Assembly: GCF_040869045.1 (NCBI RefSeq)
Contig: NC_090319.1
Span: 242,785,832 to 242,849,831 of the forward strand
Direction of reading: 5' to 3'
From: Eurosta solidaginis
Taxonomy: Eukaryota > Arthropoda > Insecta > Diptera > Tephritidae
Length of the DNA: 64,000 nucleotides
In this document: positions 22,626 to 33,164 of the stretch, in pieces
How the letters are laid out: every line of letters begins with the position of its first letter
Numbering within the stretch: the first letter of the stretch is position 1
Made by a program: the position numbers and the translations under genes
Notes under the pieces: generated by a model
What the model saw: the letters and a program-made list of their open reading frames with translations, nothing else
Told to the model about the DNA's origin: nothing
Database searches by the model: none

Positions 22626-23618
22626 GCCATTATCAAATTGCTCATAAGCTTGGTTACAATCAGTTCCAATTATATTTTAGAAAACAGCTGAAAAATGAAG
22701 CAAATCAGTGCAAGATATTTTCCAATGAAATTGAGATTAAGTTTTCGCCGATAAACTATGTCAATAAATCTACCTTTTTTGTCAAAGAAATATCACAATT
22801 GTTTCACTCGCACATTCGCATTAATATTTTTCGCAAACACAAACTACAACTTTTCTACAGTCTGCAATTCTAGAGAATATTTTTAAATGCACCTTTGTAA
22901 CAATCTGCAAATGGTAGAACTAAAAAACCGCTTTATACCACTTTTAAAAAGGCTTACCCACTCGTATTAGTTTTGTTATTTGATCTTTGTGATTCTAAGA
23001 ATGAGAGATTTTATTTGTTATGGCCTCTCTGATCTAAGATGATATGCTGGGCTGACATCCACAAACATTAAATTTACGTTTTGTGTCCGAAATATCAATA
23101 ATAGCCATGTTTTTTTTACATCTATAGACGTTTACGCTTAAACTTTAAATGGACTGGTAAGCGCCAAACTTTAAATACACCTCTGAAATTGCTGCGCATA
23201 AAATTTGTCTTACTAAATTTCAATACGCATTATACTCAGATGTAACTCAAATATGTGTCTATGTTTCACCCTCTACACTAATTCTATGTATTCTATGTGT
23301 GTCCACAATTCATCGCAACTGATTCAGCTAAATGGTATACCCTATGGTCATCAGAGGGTTGTGTCTCCGGTTTTCGGTACACCATGTGCTGTAGTTATTT
23401 AACCACTGCCGCTAGATGGGTCTCCTAAGCATTATCTAAGCGAGGATAAGCGTTTTTTTACGCGCAAACGTAAACGTATACGCGTGTGAAAAAAAAATAT
23501 GGCTAATATCACTTGGAAATTTAAAATCCGCACAACGTTTCAACGCAATCGTACAACAAATTATGAAATTTAAAAGAATAAAGTAAGGCTGCGTAACTCT
23601 ATGCGGTGTTGTCATAGT
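22626..23618. other. Non-coding interval, probably interior of the composite transposon
   Basis: AT-rich, with no frame I recognise. An ACGCGCAAACGTAAACGTAT cluster is near 23461. Confidence 0.4.
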
Positions 23619-23820
23619 TAAAATTCCATCGCCAAAAATCTCTAAAACAATATCAAGTGCGCAGAAAAGAATGCAATATTTTGTACCATGTGGTCGATAG
23701 CAAATACCACCTAAGTAATAGAAGTTAGGCTGTTATCGCTTATGACTACATGGTACTAAATGCTGCATAATTTTCTGCGCACTTAATTTTCTTTTAGAGA
23801 TTTTTGGCGATGGAATTTTA
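23619..23820. mobile_element. Miniature inverted-repeat element (about 200 bp)
   Basis: The left end, AAATTCCATCGCCAAAAATC, is matched in reverse complement at the right end, and the similarity continues into the interior (AAGTGCGCAGAAAA, TACCATGT), so almost the whole element folds into a hairpin. TA flanks both sides (23619-23620 and 23819-23820), compatible with a TA target duplication. No coding. Confidence 0.8.
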
Positions 23821-23980
23821 GCTTAGTGAAAGTTGGAATTTGGGGCTGGAGTCACTGAAGTTAACACTAACAGCAGTACCACTACAGACTCTCTTCGACA
23901 TAACATCAATTCTCAACACTTAAACTCAATGCCACCAGTAACGCCAATAACTCTCCTGTGCTAATCTACTTAGTACTGTA

Positions 23981-24778
23981 GTGGAATTCACTAACTTATA
24001 ACGATGCGATTTGTCGAGATTTTAATTAACTATTTTGCCGCTTGCCTTATTGATTGTACTATTCACTAACTTAGTTTTAACGACTCGAAATAAATTACAT
24101 TTAAATTTCGTTTTAATAGTAGAAAGGTGGCAGCACAGCTTAAAGAACCCTAAAAAATGCGAAAAGCACAAAAGGAATGCCACAAAAAAATAAATTCAAT
24201 TCCGTATAGGTACTAACTGCTTTTAAAAGTCATTATTATGCAAGTTTTTACATATTTTAACAAAAGGTAAGTAAATGCGGTATTAATTTCTTTTTCTCTG
24301 TTGATATCGCAGTTATTGTTGCACCCCTTAATTGACCATCAAGTTGAGAAATAATATCGTGAGCCAAGTCTGGGGTTATTCGGTACAGCTTTCCAAACTC
24401 CGTTGCATTTAGGTGGAATGGGTCATCTTCTTCTTTAAGAAGGTGTCTGTCCACTGGCGATGGATTTAGTAATTCTTCATCTTGTGATAAAACGTACGCC
24501 AAGTACTCAAATGCCATTTCATTTATAAATAAAGCAACTTTTCTTGTTTGAAAGTATTTAATTAAAGTTCCGATTTTCTTTTTTAACTAAAATTGTCAGC
24601 AATGTTAAATTCGTGATTTTTAACGCAGCCAATTTACTTGCCGTTTATTTAACAACACAACTGATCATCGATAAACGAATATCGATGCAAAATAGTTACT
24701 GAATAACAAAATCGTTATAGTTATCGATTCGCAAATAAAGCGATGGCAAATGTCGTTAGAAAAGTTAGTGAATTCCAC
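23981..24778 (-). mobile_element. PIF/Harbinger-like element, internally deleted
   Basis: The ends GTGGAATTCACTAACTT and its reverse complement AAGTTAGTGAATTCCAC form inverted repeats at 23981 and 24778, flanked by TA. Near each end sits further matching sequence with TAACGA/TCGTTA. The only coding is the N-terminal transposase piece at 24257-24517. Most of the catalytic domain is absent, so it could move only with help from a full relative. Confidence 0.75.
24257..24517 (-). pseudogene. PIF/Harbinger transposase N-terminal fragment
   Basis: The frame is 86 codons. The last half (FGKLYRITPDLAHDIISQLD, then RGATITAIS and KKLIPHLLTF) matches the segment just before the catalytic domain of HARBI1-like transposases, where a helix-rich F/YRL(T)xxxxxxI region is followed by a xxTALRFxA-type line. 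A full enzyme would be about 350-400 residues with a DDE triad. None of the three acidic residues is encoded here. The start at 24517 is the first Met and is plausible. The C-terminal truncation follows the internal deletion of the element. Confidence 0.65.
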
Positions 24779-24788
24779 TAGTGGTATT

Positions 24789-25020
24789 ATGATCGGGTGA
24801 TATCTATAATTCGGTAATCGGAAGTTGCTGTTAGTCAAAACTTCACCCCAAAGCCGCCAATAACACTGCTGTGACGCCACCTATGACTGGTAATAAATAG
24901 CGTCATGAGCGGGCGACATCTGTAATTCAGTAATCGATAGTTGCTATTGTCATAAAATGCCACCTACGAATATTATAACATGAGCGGGCGACATCTGTAA
25001 TCGAGAGTCGCTGCTATTCA
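24789..25020 (+). repeat. Three degenerate tandem units of ATGAGCGGGCGACATCTGTAAT
   Basis: Units begin at 24789 (most diverged), 24905 and 24980. Each is followed by a string like CAGTAATCGATAGTTGCT. Spacing is irregular (116 and 75 bp). Confidence 0.65.
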
Positions 25021-25129
25021 ACACTGTGCGTAATAGAAAGAAATTTTTCTCATATAAAATAGCATGGTTAATCCTATACCCGCGAAGTAATGGCATGAAA
25101 TATTGCTTGCGAGCATGTTTTGAACCTTC

Positions 25130-25420
25130 TTGTTACTTCTAGTCACCCAACGGTATAAAAGATACTCTTTACGAATGCCCTTATCAACAGCTTTCATTTG
25201 ATATCCATATTGTATAAACACATTCTAGTGGTAGCCGGGTCCACGTTTTGGTCTATATCTCGAGACCCTAGTCACTCAGAGGTTTGATTGTTCTGCAGTA
25301 AAGCACTCACCAACAGCTTTCATTTTATATACATATTGTATAAACACATTCTAGTGGTACCCGGGTCCACGTTTTGGTCTCAAGACCCTAGTCACCCAGC
25401 GGTATGAAATATAGCCTATT
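25130..25420 (-). repeat. Two units of the Helitron 129-bp minisatellite
   Basis: Two copies of the block containing CAGCTTTCATTT, ACACATTCTAGTGG and CGGGTCCACGTTTTGG, inverted relative to the array at 47408-48170. This is a remnant of a Helitron without either terminus. Confidence 0.75.
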
Positions 25421-25692
25421 CGGGTACCTAGATAATATACCTATAAAATTTTATAAAAGTCAGTCCAGTAGTCTTCAAGTTTTAAGCATCTGAACATACA
25501 CTCACCACGATTCATTTTTATATATGGGGTATTCCATCCCATTTCGACCAATTTTGAACCCGACCCCTTCAGAATTGGCTGAAAGTTTTTTTTTTCTTTT
25601 TCTACCTTACGAAAGACGTTTTCAGAATTTTTTCATCCAACTCAAAAAAAGTTATGAATTTAAGAAAAAAACGGTGTTTTTTTCAAAATGCT

Positions 25693-28063
25693 ATAACATC
25701 AAGCTACATGGCTGTCTCCTGATCGAAATACTCGCAATCAGATAGACCACGTTGTGATAGACGGACGGCATGCCTCCAGTGTTTTAGATGTGCGAACGAT
25801 TCGAGGACCTAACATCGATTCGGACCATTATCTCGTTGCAGCCAAAATACGCACCCGCCTCAACGCGGCTAAAAACAAGGAACAAAAAACACAAGGAAAG
25901 CTAGACGTCGAAAAGCTTCAATCACAACAGACTGCCAATGATTTCGCAACTCGACTCTCACACCTGCTCTCTGAGGGCACAACTCATCCTGAAGGAATAC
26001 AGGAGCAGTGGGAGCATATCTCCAAAGCACTTCATACTGCCGCCGAGGAAAAAATTGGTTACCGGCGGCCACGAAAAAACAACTGGTATGATGAAGAATT
26101 CCGCGTTGCAACCGAAAGAAAAGACGCTGCCTACAGGGCTACGTTAAAAGCGAGCGCGACAAGAGGAGTGTGTGAACGCTATCGTGAGTTGAAAAGGGAA
26201 GCGAGACGCCTTTTCAGGAAGAAAAAAGCAGAAGCAGAAAGGCGTGAGTGCGAGGAGCTTGAGCTGCTAGCCACCAGGAATAACGCCCGAAAATTCTACC
26301 AAAAAATACGGCGACAGACGGAAGGTTTTAAGACCGGGGCAAACTCCTGTAGGAATGAAAACGGCGACCTTGTAACTGATGTCCAGAGAGTGCTTAGATT
26401 ATGGAGGGAACACTTCTCTGCTCTCCTAAATGGAGGCAGCAATTCACCGCGCAGAGATGAAGAACCCGATCCCGCAATCGATGATGATGGAATATATGTC
26501 CCCCCGCCCGATTATGACGAAGTTAGAATAGCAATAACCAAATTGAAAAACAACAAGGCCGTGGGCGCTGGTGGATTGCCTGCGGAGCTATTCAAGTTCG
26601 GCGGCGAGGAGTTGGTAAGGCGCATGCAGCAGCTTCTTAGCAAAATATGGGCGGACGAAAGCATGCCCGACGGTTGGAATCTAAGTGTTCTTTGCCCAGT
26701 CCACAAGAAGGGGGATACTGCAAAATGCACCAACTATCGTAGAATCAGCCTTCTTAATATCGCATATAAGGTCCTTTCAAGTGTATTGTGCGAAAGATTG
26801 AAGCCCACCGTGAACCGGCTGATTGGACCTTATCAGTGCGGCTTCAGACCTGGTAAATCTACCATCGACCAGATTTTCACAATGCGCCAAATCTTGGAAA
26901 AAACCCGTGAAAAGAGAATCGACACACATCACCTCTTCGTCGACTTTAAAGCCGCCTTCGACAGCACGAAAAGGAGCTGCCTATATGCCGCTATGTCTGA
27001 ATTTGGTTTCCCCGCAAAACTTATACGGCTGTGCAAAATGACGTTGAGCAACACCATCAGCTCAGTCAGAATTGGGAAGGACCTCTCCGAGCCGTTCGAA
27101 ACTAAACGAGGTTTCAGACAGGGTGACCCCCTATCGTGCGATTTCTTTAATTTGATGCTGGAGAAAATTATACTAGCTGCAGAACTTAACCGCACTGGAA
27201 CAATATACTATAAAAGCGTGCAATTACTGGCATATGCTGATGACATTGATATCATCGGCCTAAACACCCGCGCTGTTAGTTCTGCTTACTCCAAGCTGGA
27301 AAAAGAAGCGGTAAAGATGGGTTTGATGGTGAATGAGGACAAAACGAAGTACCTGCTGTCATCGAGCAAAGAGTCAGCGCATATGCGCCTTGGCAACCAC
27401 GCTACTGTTGGCAGCCATAATTTCGAAATAGTAAAAGACTTCGTTTATTTGGGAACCAGCATCAACATTAGCAACAACATCAGCACTGAAATCCAGCGAA
27501 GAATCAATCTTGCCAATAAATGCTACTTTGGACTAGGTAGGCAATTGAAAAGTAAAGTCCTCTCTCGGCGAACGAAAATCATACTCTACAAGTCACTTAT
27601 CGTACCCGTCCTGCTATATGGGGCAGAAGCATGGACCATGACAACAGCAGATGAAGCGGCTTTGGGAGTGTTCGAGAGAAAAGTTCTTCGAAAGATTTAT
27701 GGACCTCTACGCATTGGCGATGGCGAGTACCGAAGAAGATTTAATGATGAGCTGTACGAGCTATACGCAGACATCAACATAGTCCAGCGAATTAAAACGC
27801 AGGGGCTGCGCTGGCTAGGCCATGTTATGCGAATGAAAGATGATGCTCCGGCCAAGAAAGTGTTTCTATCGGAACCCGCCTATGGAAGCAGAGGTAGAGG
27901 GCGGCCCCCACTCCGTTGGAAGGACCAGGTGGAAAACGATTTAAACTCCCTTGGTGTGACCAATTGGCGCCGGTTGGCGGAGCGAAGGAGCGACTGGCGC
28001 GCCTTGTTGGACGGCCATAACCGTTTAGACGGTTAAGCGCCAATTAAGTAAGTAAGTAATAAC
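25693..28063 (+). mobile_element. RTE-clade LINE, 5'-truncated, inserted in the foldback
   Basis: The element is 25698-28058, bounded by the 5-base direct repeat ATAAC (25693-25697 and 28059-28063). The join ATGCTATAACTTTTTC is found intact in the foldback copy near 55011, confirming the insertion point. The 3' tail is TAAG repeats (TAAGTAAGTAAGTAA), as in many RTE elements, not poly-A. It lacks the 5' end and most of the endonuclease. Confidence 0.88.
25703..28036 (+). CDS. RTE LINE polyprotein, C-terminal 778 codons, frame open
   Basis: The frame is open from the truncation point to TAA at 28036 with no stop. It begins ATWLSPDRNTRNQIDHVV, the end of an RTE apurinic endonuclease, with the active-site SDH as DSDHYLVAAK near 25820. 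A basic linker follows (about residues 80-240), then reverse transcriptase (about 290-570): NYRRISLLNIAYKVLSSVL, CGFRPGKSTIDQIF, FVDFKAAFD, FRQGDPLSC and the catalytic LAYADDIDII. The end has the conserved WxGHVMR-like RWLGHVMRM and GRPPLRWKDQ. The first coded residues lie in the truncated endonuclease and no Met start exists (25754 is GTG). The product would copy RNA at a nicked target, but without its promoter the copy is presumably silent. Confidence 0.9.
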   Translation, partial: ATWLSPDRNTRNQIDHVVIDGRHASSVLDVRTIRGPNIDSDHYLVAAKIRTRLNAAKNKEQKTQGKLDVEKLQSQQTANDFATRLSHLLSEGTTHPEGIQEQWEHISKALHTAAEEKIGYRRPRKNNWYDEEFRVATERKDAAYRATLKASATRGVCERYRELKREARRLFRKKKAEAERRECEELELLATRNNARKFYQKIRRQTEGFKTGANSCRNENGDLVTDVQRVLRLWREHFSALLNGGSNSPRRDEEPDPAIDDDGIYVPPPDYDEVRIAITKLKNNKAVGAGGLPAELFKFGGEELVRRMQQLLSKIWADESMPDGWNLSVLCPVHKKGDTAKCTNYRRISLLNIAYKVLSSVLCERLKPTVNRLIGPYQCGFRPGKSTIDQIFTMRQILEKTREKRIDTHHLFVDFKAAFDSTKRSCLYAAMSEFGFPAKLIRLCKMTLSNTISSVRIGKDLSEPFETKRGFRQGDPLSCDFFNLMLEKIILAAELNRTGTIYYKSVQLLAYADDIDIIGLNTRAVSSAYSKLEKEAVKMGLMVNEDKTKYLLSSSKESAHMRLGNHATVGSHNFEIVKDFVYLGTSINISNNISTEIQRRINLANKCYFGLGRQLKSKVLSRRTKIILYKSLIVPVLLYGAEAWTMTTADEAALGVFERKVLRKIYGPLRIGDGEYRRRFNDELYELYADINIVQRIKTQGLRWLGHVMRMKDDAPAKKVFLSEPAYGSRGRGRPPLRWKDQVENDLNSLGVTNWRRLAERRSDWRALLDGHNRLDG

Positions 28064-28530
28064 TTTTTCAAAAATTTACCGTTTGGGATCTTTTTTTTTT
28101 TAATTTTTTTTTAAATGTACTTTTCGGTAAAAATACAAAAAAATTTTTAAAGTTTTGTTTTTTTGTAATTTTTCAGTTTTTCGAGATTTTTCGAATTTCG
28201 GCATTTTTTTTTTTTCTCATAAAAAACTTCAATCAATTCTGCAATGATCGCCACTAATACAATTTTTTTGTATTTTTTCCGAAAAGTACATTTAAACACA
28301 AATTTAAAAAAAAAAAGATCCCAAACGGTCAATTTTTGAAAAAGTTATAGCATTTTGAAAACAAAAACTTAAAAATTCATAACTTTTTTTGAGTTGGATG
28401 AAAAAATTCTGACAAACGTCTTTCGTAAGCTGGAAAAAGAAGAAAAACTTTTAGCCAATTCTACAGGGGTCGGGTTCAAAATTGGTAGAAATGGGATGGA
28501 ATACCCCATATACAGATTATCCTGAATACA

Positions 28531-29100
28531 TAGTTGTAAAACCATGAAACGGTGGCGCGAAGAGTTAAAAAGAGATTAAGCAAAGCTAAAAGAGTAGCAG
28601 AAAAAAGAGGCTGAAAGGCAACGGGCCTATCAGAAAAGAAAGGCACATGCAGCAAAAGAAGATGCAAAATTACTCCAAGAAAAAAGGGGAAAAGATCGAA
28701 TTCGGCAGCGAAAATTGAGAGAAAAAAATGAAAATGTCAGAAACGTCCGTCATATAGTTGCAAACGAACTTTGGGGAAAGCAGTACGAAAGGTAGAAAAG
28801 ATGTTGCCAATGGACATAAATAGGAAAGAGGAAGTGCTTGAAGCTCTTTACATGAAGTATGTAAAACAGGCTAATAATGAACAGGAAATACAATGGGTTC
28901 GGTTGAAAGTTTTAACTTAATTAAAGATTTTTACTTGAGAGGGGGAGTTAGTGTGCAAGCTCCAGGCCGTAAAGATACGGTAATCTATAATGGGAAAATC
29001 GTCGCCAAGCGAGGTTACTTCGGGATATGCTATTTTATTACTTATATACGAGACAAATTGTCGCGTACGTTATGTCGCGAACGTTATTTAGTTTTTTTAT
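28531..29100 (+). pseudogene. Coding remnant of an unnamed transposon protein (APGRKD family)
   Basis: After two stops near the start, the frame from about 28600 codes for a very basic, coiled-coil-like region (ERQRAYQKRKAHAAKEDAKL, KDRIRQRKLREKNENVRN). Further on (28893-29060) come VESFNLIKDFYLRGGVSVQ, APGRKDTVIYNGKIVAKRGY. I remember a family of uncharacterised proteins in insect genomes with a basic N-terminus followed by a DFYxRDDxSxxAPGRKD motif, but I know of no assigned function. The remnant is broken by stops and a frameshift. It lies at the right end of the 8.3-kb composite and may be what is left of its own gene. Confidence 0.5.
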
Positions 29101-29453
29101 ACAAAAATATCCAGAGATAATTTCTCTTCAAATATGAAAGAATTGTAAAGGTGCATTATTTAGCTTAGGTTAGGAATTTTCAAAGAAAATAAAAACTGGC
29201 TTGATTCGCAGACTTTCGTATATATGTATGTGCGCAATATAAGCACTTCCATTTTTGTCGCGTAGGTTATCATCTCATTTTGAACGGATATTTTAGACAC
29301 CAAAGCTTTCAGGCCACCCATTTTTTTTTCAAACATACTTCTTAGGTAACTGTGTTTTTTTTTTTTTATTTTCCCGTAAACTCGTTTTATGTGAGAATTA
29401 TATTACTCCAAAAGTGTATGGATGTCGAATACGGCTGCATGGAAACACCCATA

Positions 29454-29633
29454 TTTGAAACATAACAATGTAAACATGGACTTTGATCGCTGTATGAGTT
29501 TTCCAATATGCAGCAAAGAGTAAGGCTTTGCGAAACTGTTATTATTTAATTTCCGTTTCGTGAACGTGTGACGAATTTTATAAATAGAAATAAATAGTTT
29601 AAGGGTGCAGAGTTTGATTTCGATATACTTAGT
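29454..29633. other. Short non-coding gap
   Basis: Nothing was recognised between the composite transposon and repeat family A. Confidence 0.4.
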
Positions 29634-31223
29634 TTTTTTATACTCAGCTGAGCAGAGCTCACAGACATAAACTAATCGAGATAGATATAAATTTCTATAT
29701 ATCAAAATGATCTGGGCGAAAAAGAAATTCATTTAGCCATGTCCGTCCGTCCGTCCGCCCGTAAACACGATAACTTGAGTAACTTTTGAGGTATCTTGAT
29801 ATAATTTGGTATGTAGATTCCTAGGCGCTCATCTCAGATCGCTATTTAAAATGAACGAAATCGGACTACAACCACTCCCACTTTTTCGATATCGAAAATT
29901 TCGAAAAACCGAAAAAGTGCGATAATTCATTACCAAAAACGGATATAGCGATGAAACTTAGTAGGTGCGTTGACCTTATGACGCAAAATAGAAAATTAAT
30001 AAAATTTTGGACAACGGGCATGGCACAGCCCACTTTTAAAAGAAGGTAATTTAAAGCTTTAATTTCGCAATCGCTGAAGATATCATGATGAAATTTGGCA
30101 GGCACGTTCCTCCTGTTACTATATGCGTGCTTAATAAAAATTAGCAAATTCGGATAGCGAACACGCCCACTTAAAAAAAAAAATTTTTTTAAGTCAAATT
30201 TTAACAAAAAATTTAATACCTTTACAGTATATAAGTAAATTATGGCAACATTCAACTCCAGTAACGATATGGTGCAACAAAATACAAAAATAAAAGAAAA
30301 TTTCAAAATGGGCGTGGCTCTGCCCTTTTTCATTCAATTCGTCTAGAATACTTTTAAGGCCTTAAGTCGAACAAAAATTTACCAATCCTTGTGAAATTTG
30401 GTAGGTGCATAGATTCTATGACGATAACTGTGAAAATGGGCGAAATCGGTTGAAGCCACGCCCAGGTTTTATACACAATCGACCGTCTGTCCTTCCGCTC
30501 GGCCGTTAACAGGATAACTTCAGCAAAAATCGATATATCTTTACTAAACTTAGTTCGCGTACTTATCTGAACTAACTTTATCTTGGTATTAAACATGGCC
30601 GAAATCCGACTATGACCACGCCCACTTTTTTGATATCGAAAATTACGAAAAATGAAAAAATTCCATAATTTTGTACTAAATATGAAAAAAGAGATGAAAC
30701 ATGGTAATTGGATTGGTTTATTGACGCAAAATATAACTTTAGAAAAAACTTTGTAAAATGGGTGTGACACCTACCATATTAAGTAGAAGAAAATGAAAAA
30801 GTTCTGGAGGACGAAATCAAAAGCCCTTGGAATCTTGGCAGGAATACTGTTCGTGGTATGACATATATAAATAAATTAGCGGTACCCGACAGATGATGTT
30901 CAGGGTCAACCTGCTCCACATTTTGGTCAATATCTCGAAAACGCCTTCACATATACAACTAAAGGCCACTCCCTTTTAAAACCCTCATTAATACCTTTAA
31001 TTTCATACCCATATCGTAAAAACACATTCCAGAGTCACCCTGGCCCACTCCCTTTTAAAATACTCTTTAATAACTTCCATTTGATACCCATGTCACACAA
31101 ATACATTCCAGGTTTACCCTAGGTTCATTTTCCTACATTGTGATTTTCTTTTAATTTGTCTCCAAAGCTCTCAGCTGAGTATTTAATGTTCGGTTGCACC
31201 CGAACTTAGCCTTCCTTACTTGT
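29634..31223 (+). repeat. Dispersed repeat family A, full copy (about 1.6 kb)
   Basis: The element starts TATACTCAGCTGAGCAGAGC and ends CGAACTTAGCCTTCCTTACT. A second copy lies inverted at 40421-42079, and end fragments are at 36418-36475 and 54549-54597. It has no protein coding; the open frames are chance. It contains a TCCG microsatellite (29742-29758) and a series of CCACGCCCA/GGGCGTGG boxes near 29871, 30020, 30163, 30309, 30456, 30616 and 30761. Its last 300 bp are units related to the Helitron minisatellite. The transposon class is unknown. Confidence 0.8.
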
Positions 31224-31889
31224 TTTATTTGTATTAACATTACAATCACACAATCAACTTGAGTTAAACATCCTCTTTATTTTTATGTATGCTGAATTCA
31301 CTTACTAAACATCATTTATCATCATATGAGTAAATCACAAAATTTTACATTTCAAACATTTTTAATTGTTCGCCATTGTGAATTCTCATACAAGTAGCGA
31401 ATGTTTGATAAAAACGTTCACCATAGTAAACAGCCCCGATCACCTGTTCAATCGATGTTCGATTACTTAAATCATTAGCTCAATAGTGTTTTTCAAATAT
31501 TTTTGTAGAGACTGGTATATTGCATTATTTACATATTTTTAATTGTTTGCATAGCTGCTGCTAAATATAATCTATTAACTTGATTTTAGAAATGAATATT
31601 AATATGTAGTCTCATTTTCTGTATACACATTTAAAAGAAAAGCTGATTTGAAACACAAACGTGCAATTCACGGCACTTAAATTTAATAACGGTGAGCAAA
31701 AAACAAACCTTTCTTCCATTCATAATTCATAATGTGAATTCATAATGTTCTTCCCTAAGCCATTGTGAATTCCTACAAGTGGCAAATGTTTGAAAAAAAG
31801 TTCACAATATTAAACAGTCACCTGTCAAATCACTGTTCGATTATTTGAATAATTTCCTCAATAGTTTTATTTAGATATTTTTATAAATA
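31224..31889 (+). repeat. Imperfect direct duplication (about 390-bp unit)
   Basis: The block beginning GCCATTGTGAATTC near 31372 (then AAGTAGCGAATGTTTGATAA) recurs at 31760 (GCCATTGTGAATTCCTACAA). The following part with TTTTAGAAATGAATATTAAT near 31585 recurs at 32607. The second unit is split by the SINE and the miniature element between 31890 and 32588. Confidence 0.65.
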
Positions 31890-32244
31890 AAAAAAAAAAA
31901 AAATCTAAGGTGCGATAACCTCCGAAGAGATCTAAGGCCGAGCTTCTCTTCCAATTTGCATCGTGCTCTTCTTGATTTTCCCTACAAATTGGCCGGACGA
32001 GACCTAAATGTTATATGCCGACTCTGAACGGCACCTGCAAGGCAGATGAGTTTTCACTGAGAGCTTTTCATGGCAGAAATACACCCGGAGCGCTTGCCAA
32101 ACATTGCCGAGGGGCGACCCCGCTTAGAAAAATTGTCTTCTAATTGAAAAACCTTATTTCTAAAATTTTGATGTTGCTTTCCCGGGGTGTGAACCCAGGG
32201 CATTCGGTGTGGTAGGCGGAGCACGCTACCATCACACCACGGTG
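31890..32244 (-). mobile_element. tRNA-derived SINE
   Basis: Nearly full length and close to the young copies, with an A-rich tail at 31890-31903 on the plus strand. The head is cut at CCACGGTG, directly against the next element, so its 5' few bases were lost or replaced. The target duplication is not recognisable. Confidence 0.88.
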
Positions 32245-32588
32245 GTGACGAATTTAGGTCAACTCCGCTTATTTGCAACCTTCTGCTAACGTTCGTGTCG
32301 CTAAACTTATTCAATAATGCATAATGGCCTTTATTAAAGTACTTCACAATAACACTGATACTTCACAACCAATAGCTTGCTTAAATCAAACTGATCCCCA
32401 TGGTGCTGCTTTTACATACATATGCATACTTCTAGGCCTTTCTCCTTCTAGAATTTGCACGTGTTTGTGCATATCTCTCCGCTTCTTGTATGTACATATG
32501 TGTAGATTGATTTGTTTATGTAGATACAAATGACTGCTTAGTATCGGCTTAGAGATGATAGTATGCCTTAGTGTTGCTAATATTCGTC
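32245..32588. mobile_element. GTGACGAAT-ended miniature element
   Basis: It starts GTGACGAATTTAGG and ends with ATATTCGTCAC, short inverted repeats. The interior (TTCTAGAATTTGCACGTG, GTACATATGTGTAGATTG) is non-coding. I recall it as a common repeat of tephritid genomes. It abuts the truncated head of the SINE. Confidence 0.6.
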
Positions 32589-33164
32589 ACAATATTTTGT
32601 CTATTAACCAGATTTTAGGAATGAATATTAATACGTTGTGTGATTTTGGTTGGAAAAATAAACGGCCAATTCATGGCAATTCAATTCATTAACCGCGAGG
32701 AAACAAACAAGCCTTTCTTACATTCTCTGAAAACTCGCGACAGCAAATCTCCCTGTCAACTTATTCGACAGTTAGTTGTGGTAATGGAGGAATGAAAACG
32801 TTCTTACTTGTAGGAATTCACAATGCCCTAAGCTTTGCTTTGGCCTAAACTCAAATCTTACAAGGACTAATTAAAACATATTCATTGAATTGTTTAAGTA
32901 AAAAACGAAACGAAAGGTAGTTTTGCAATTTACCCATCCTTTTTACATTTTAAATACAAATTTTTGTGGAATTTTTGAGCATAATAATAACACTACGAGC
33001 TTTATACTTTATACATAAAAAAAAAAATCTGACGTGTACATGAAAATCGCCTATACACGTGTATTTTTATTGTTTCTCCCCTTTCCGAAAAAGTATATTT
33101 GGTTCATAGGACAGAATGTGTGTAACGCGGTGTAATTTTTTCTTCGTACAAAGTTTGGTTTTTT
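32589..33164. other. Second half of the direct duplication and non-coding DNA
   Basis: The first 230 bp correspond to 31560-31760. The rest is AT-rich without features. Confidence 0.45.

Larger units (their letters stand above)
25525..28508. mobile_element. Foldback element split by an RTE insertion
   Basis: The ends are inverted repeats beginning TGGGGTATTCCATCCCATTT at 25525 and its reverse complement ending at 28508, with TATA on both flanks. The complementarity runs inward for more than 170 bp. The middle repeats the AT-rich unit with GACCGTTTGGGATC and its complement, also seen at 54600-55973. The RTE LINE (25698-28058) sits inside it. There is no transposase of its own. Confidence 0.8.
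21182..29451. mobile_element. Candidate unclassified DNA transposon, filled with later insertions
   Basis: The outer ends are perfect 17-base inverted repeats: ATATGGGTGTTTCCATG at 21179-21195 and its reverse complement at 29438-29454. A TA dinucleotide could be the target duplication. Inside both ends are copies of a 14-base box, GTCGCGTACGTTAT or one to two changes from it, at 21540, 21706, 29060, 29074 and 29257, all in the same orientation. A coding remnant (28531-29100) lies near the right end. Between the ends are a SINE, a Helitron piece, two miniature elements and a foldback holding an RTE. Subtracting them leaves about 3.5 kb. I cannot name the superfamily. The alternative is two unrelated end fragments of one family. 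Confidence 0.55.

Noticed and set aside
29866..30770. Minus-strand frames of 138 and 155 codons in family A
   Set aside because: They follow the AT-rich repeat, have Phe/Ile/Leu-biased composition and are only partly kept in the second copy (41360-41756) in shorter form; no protein signature is present.
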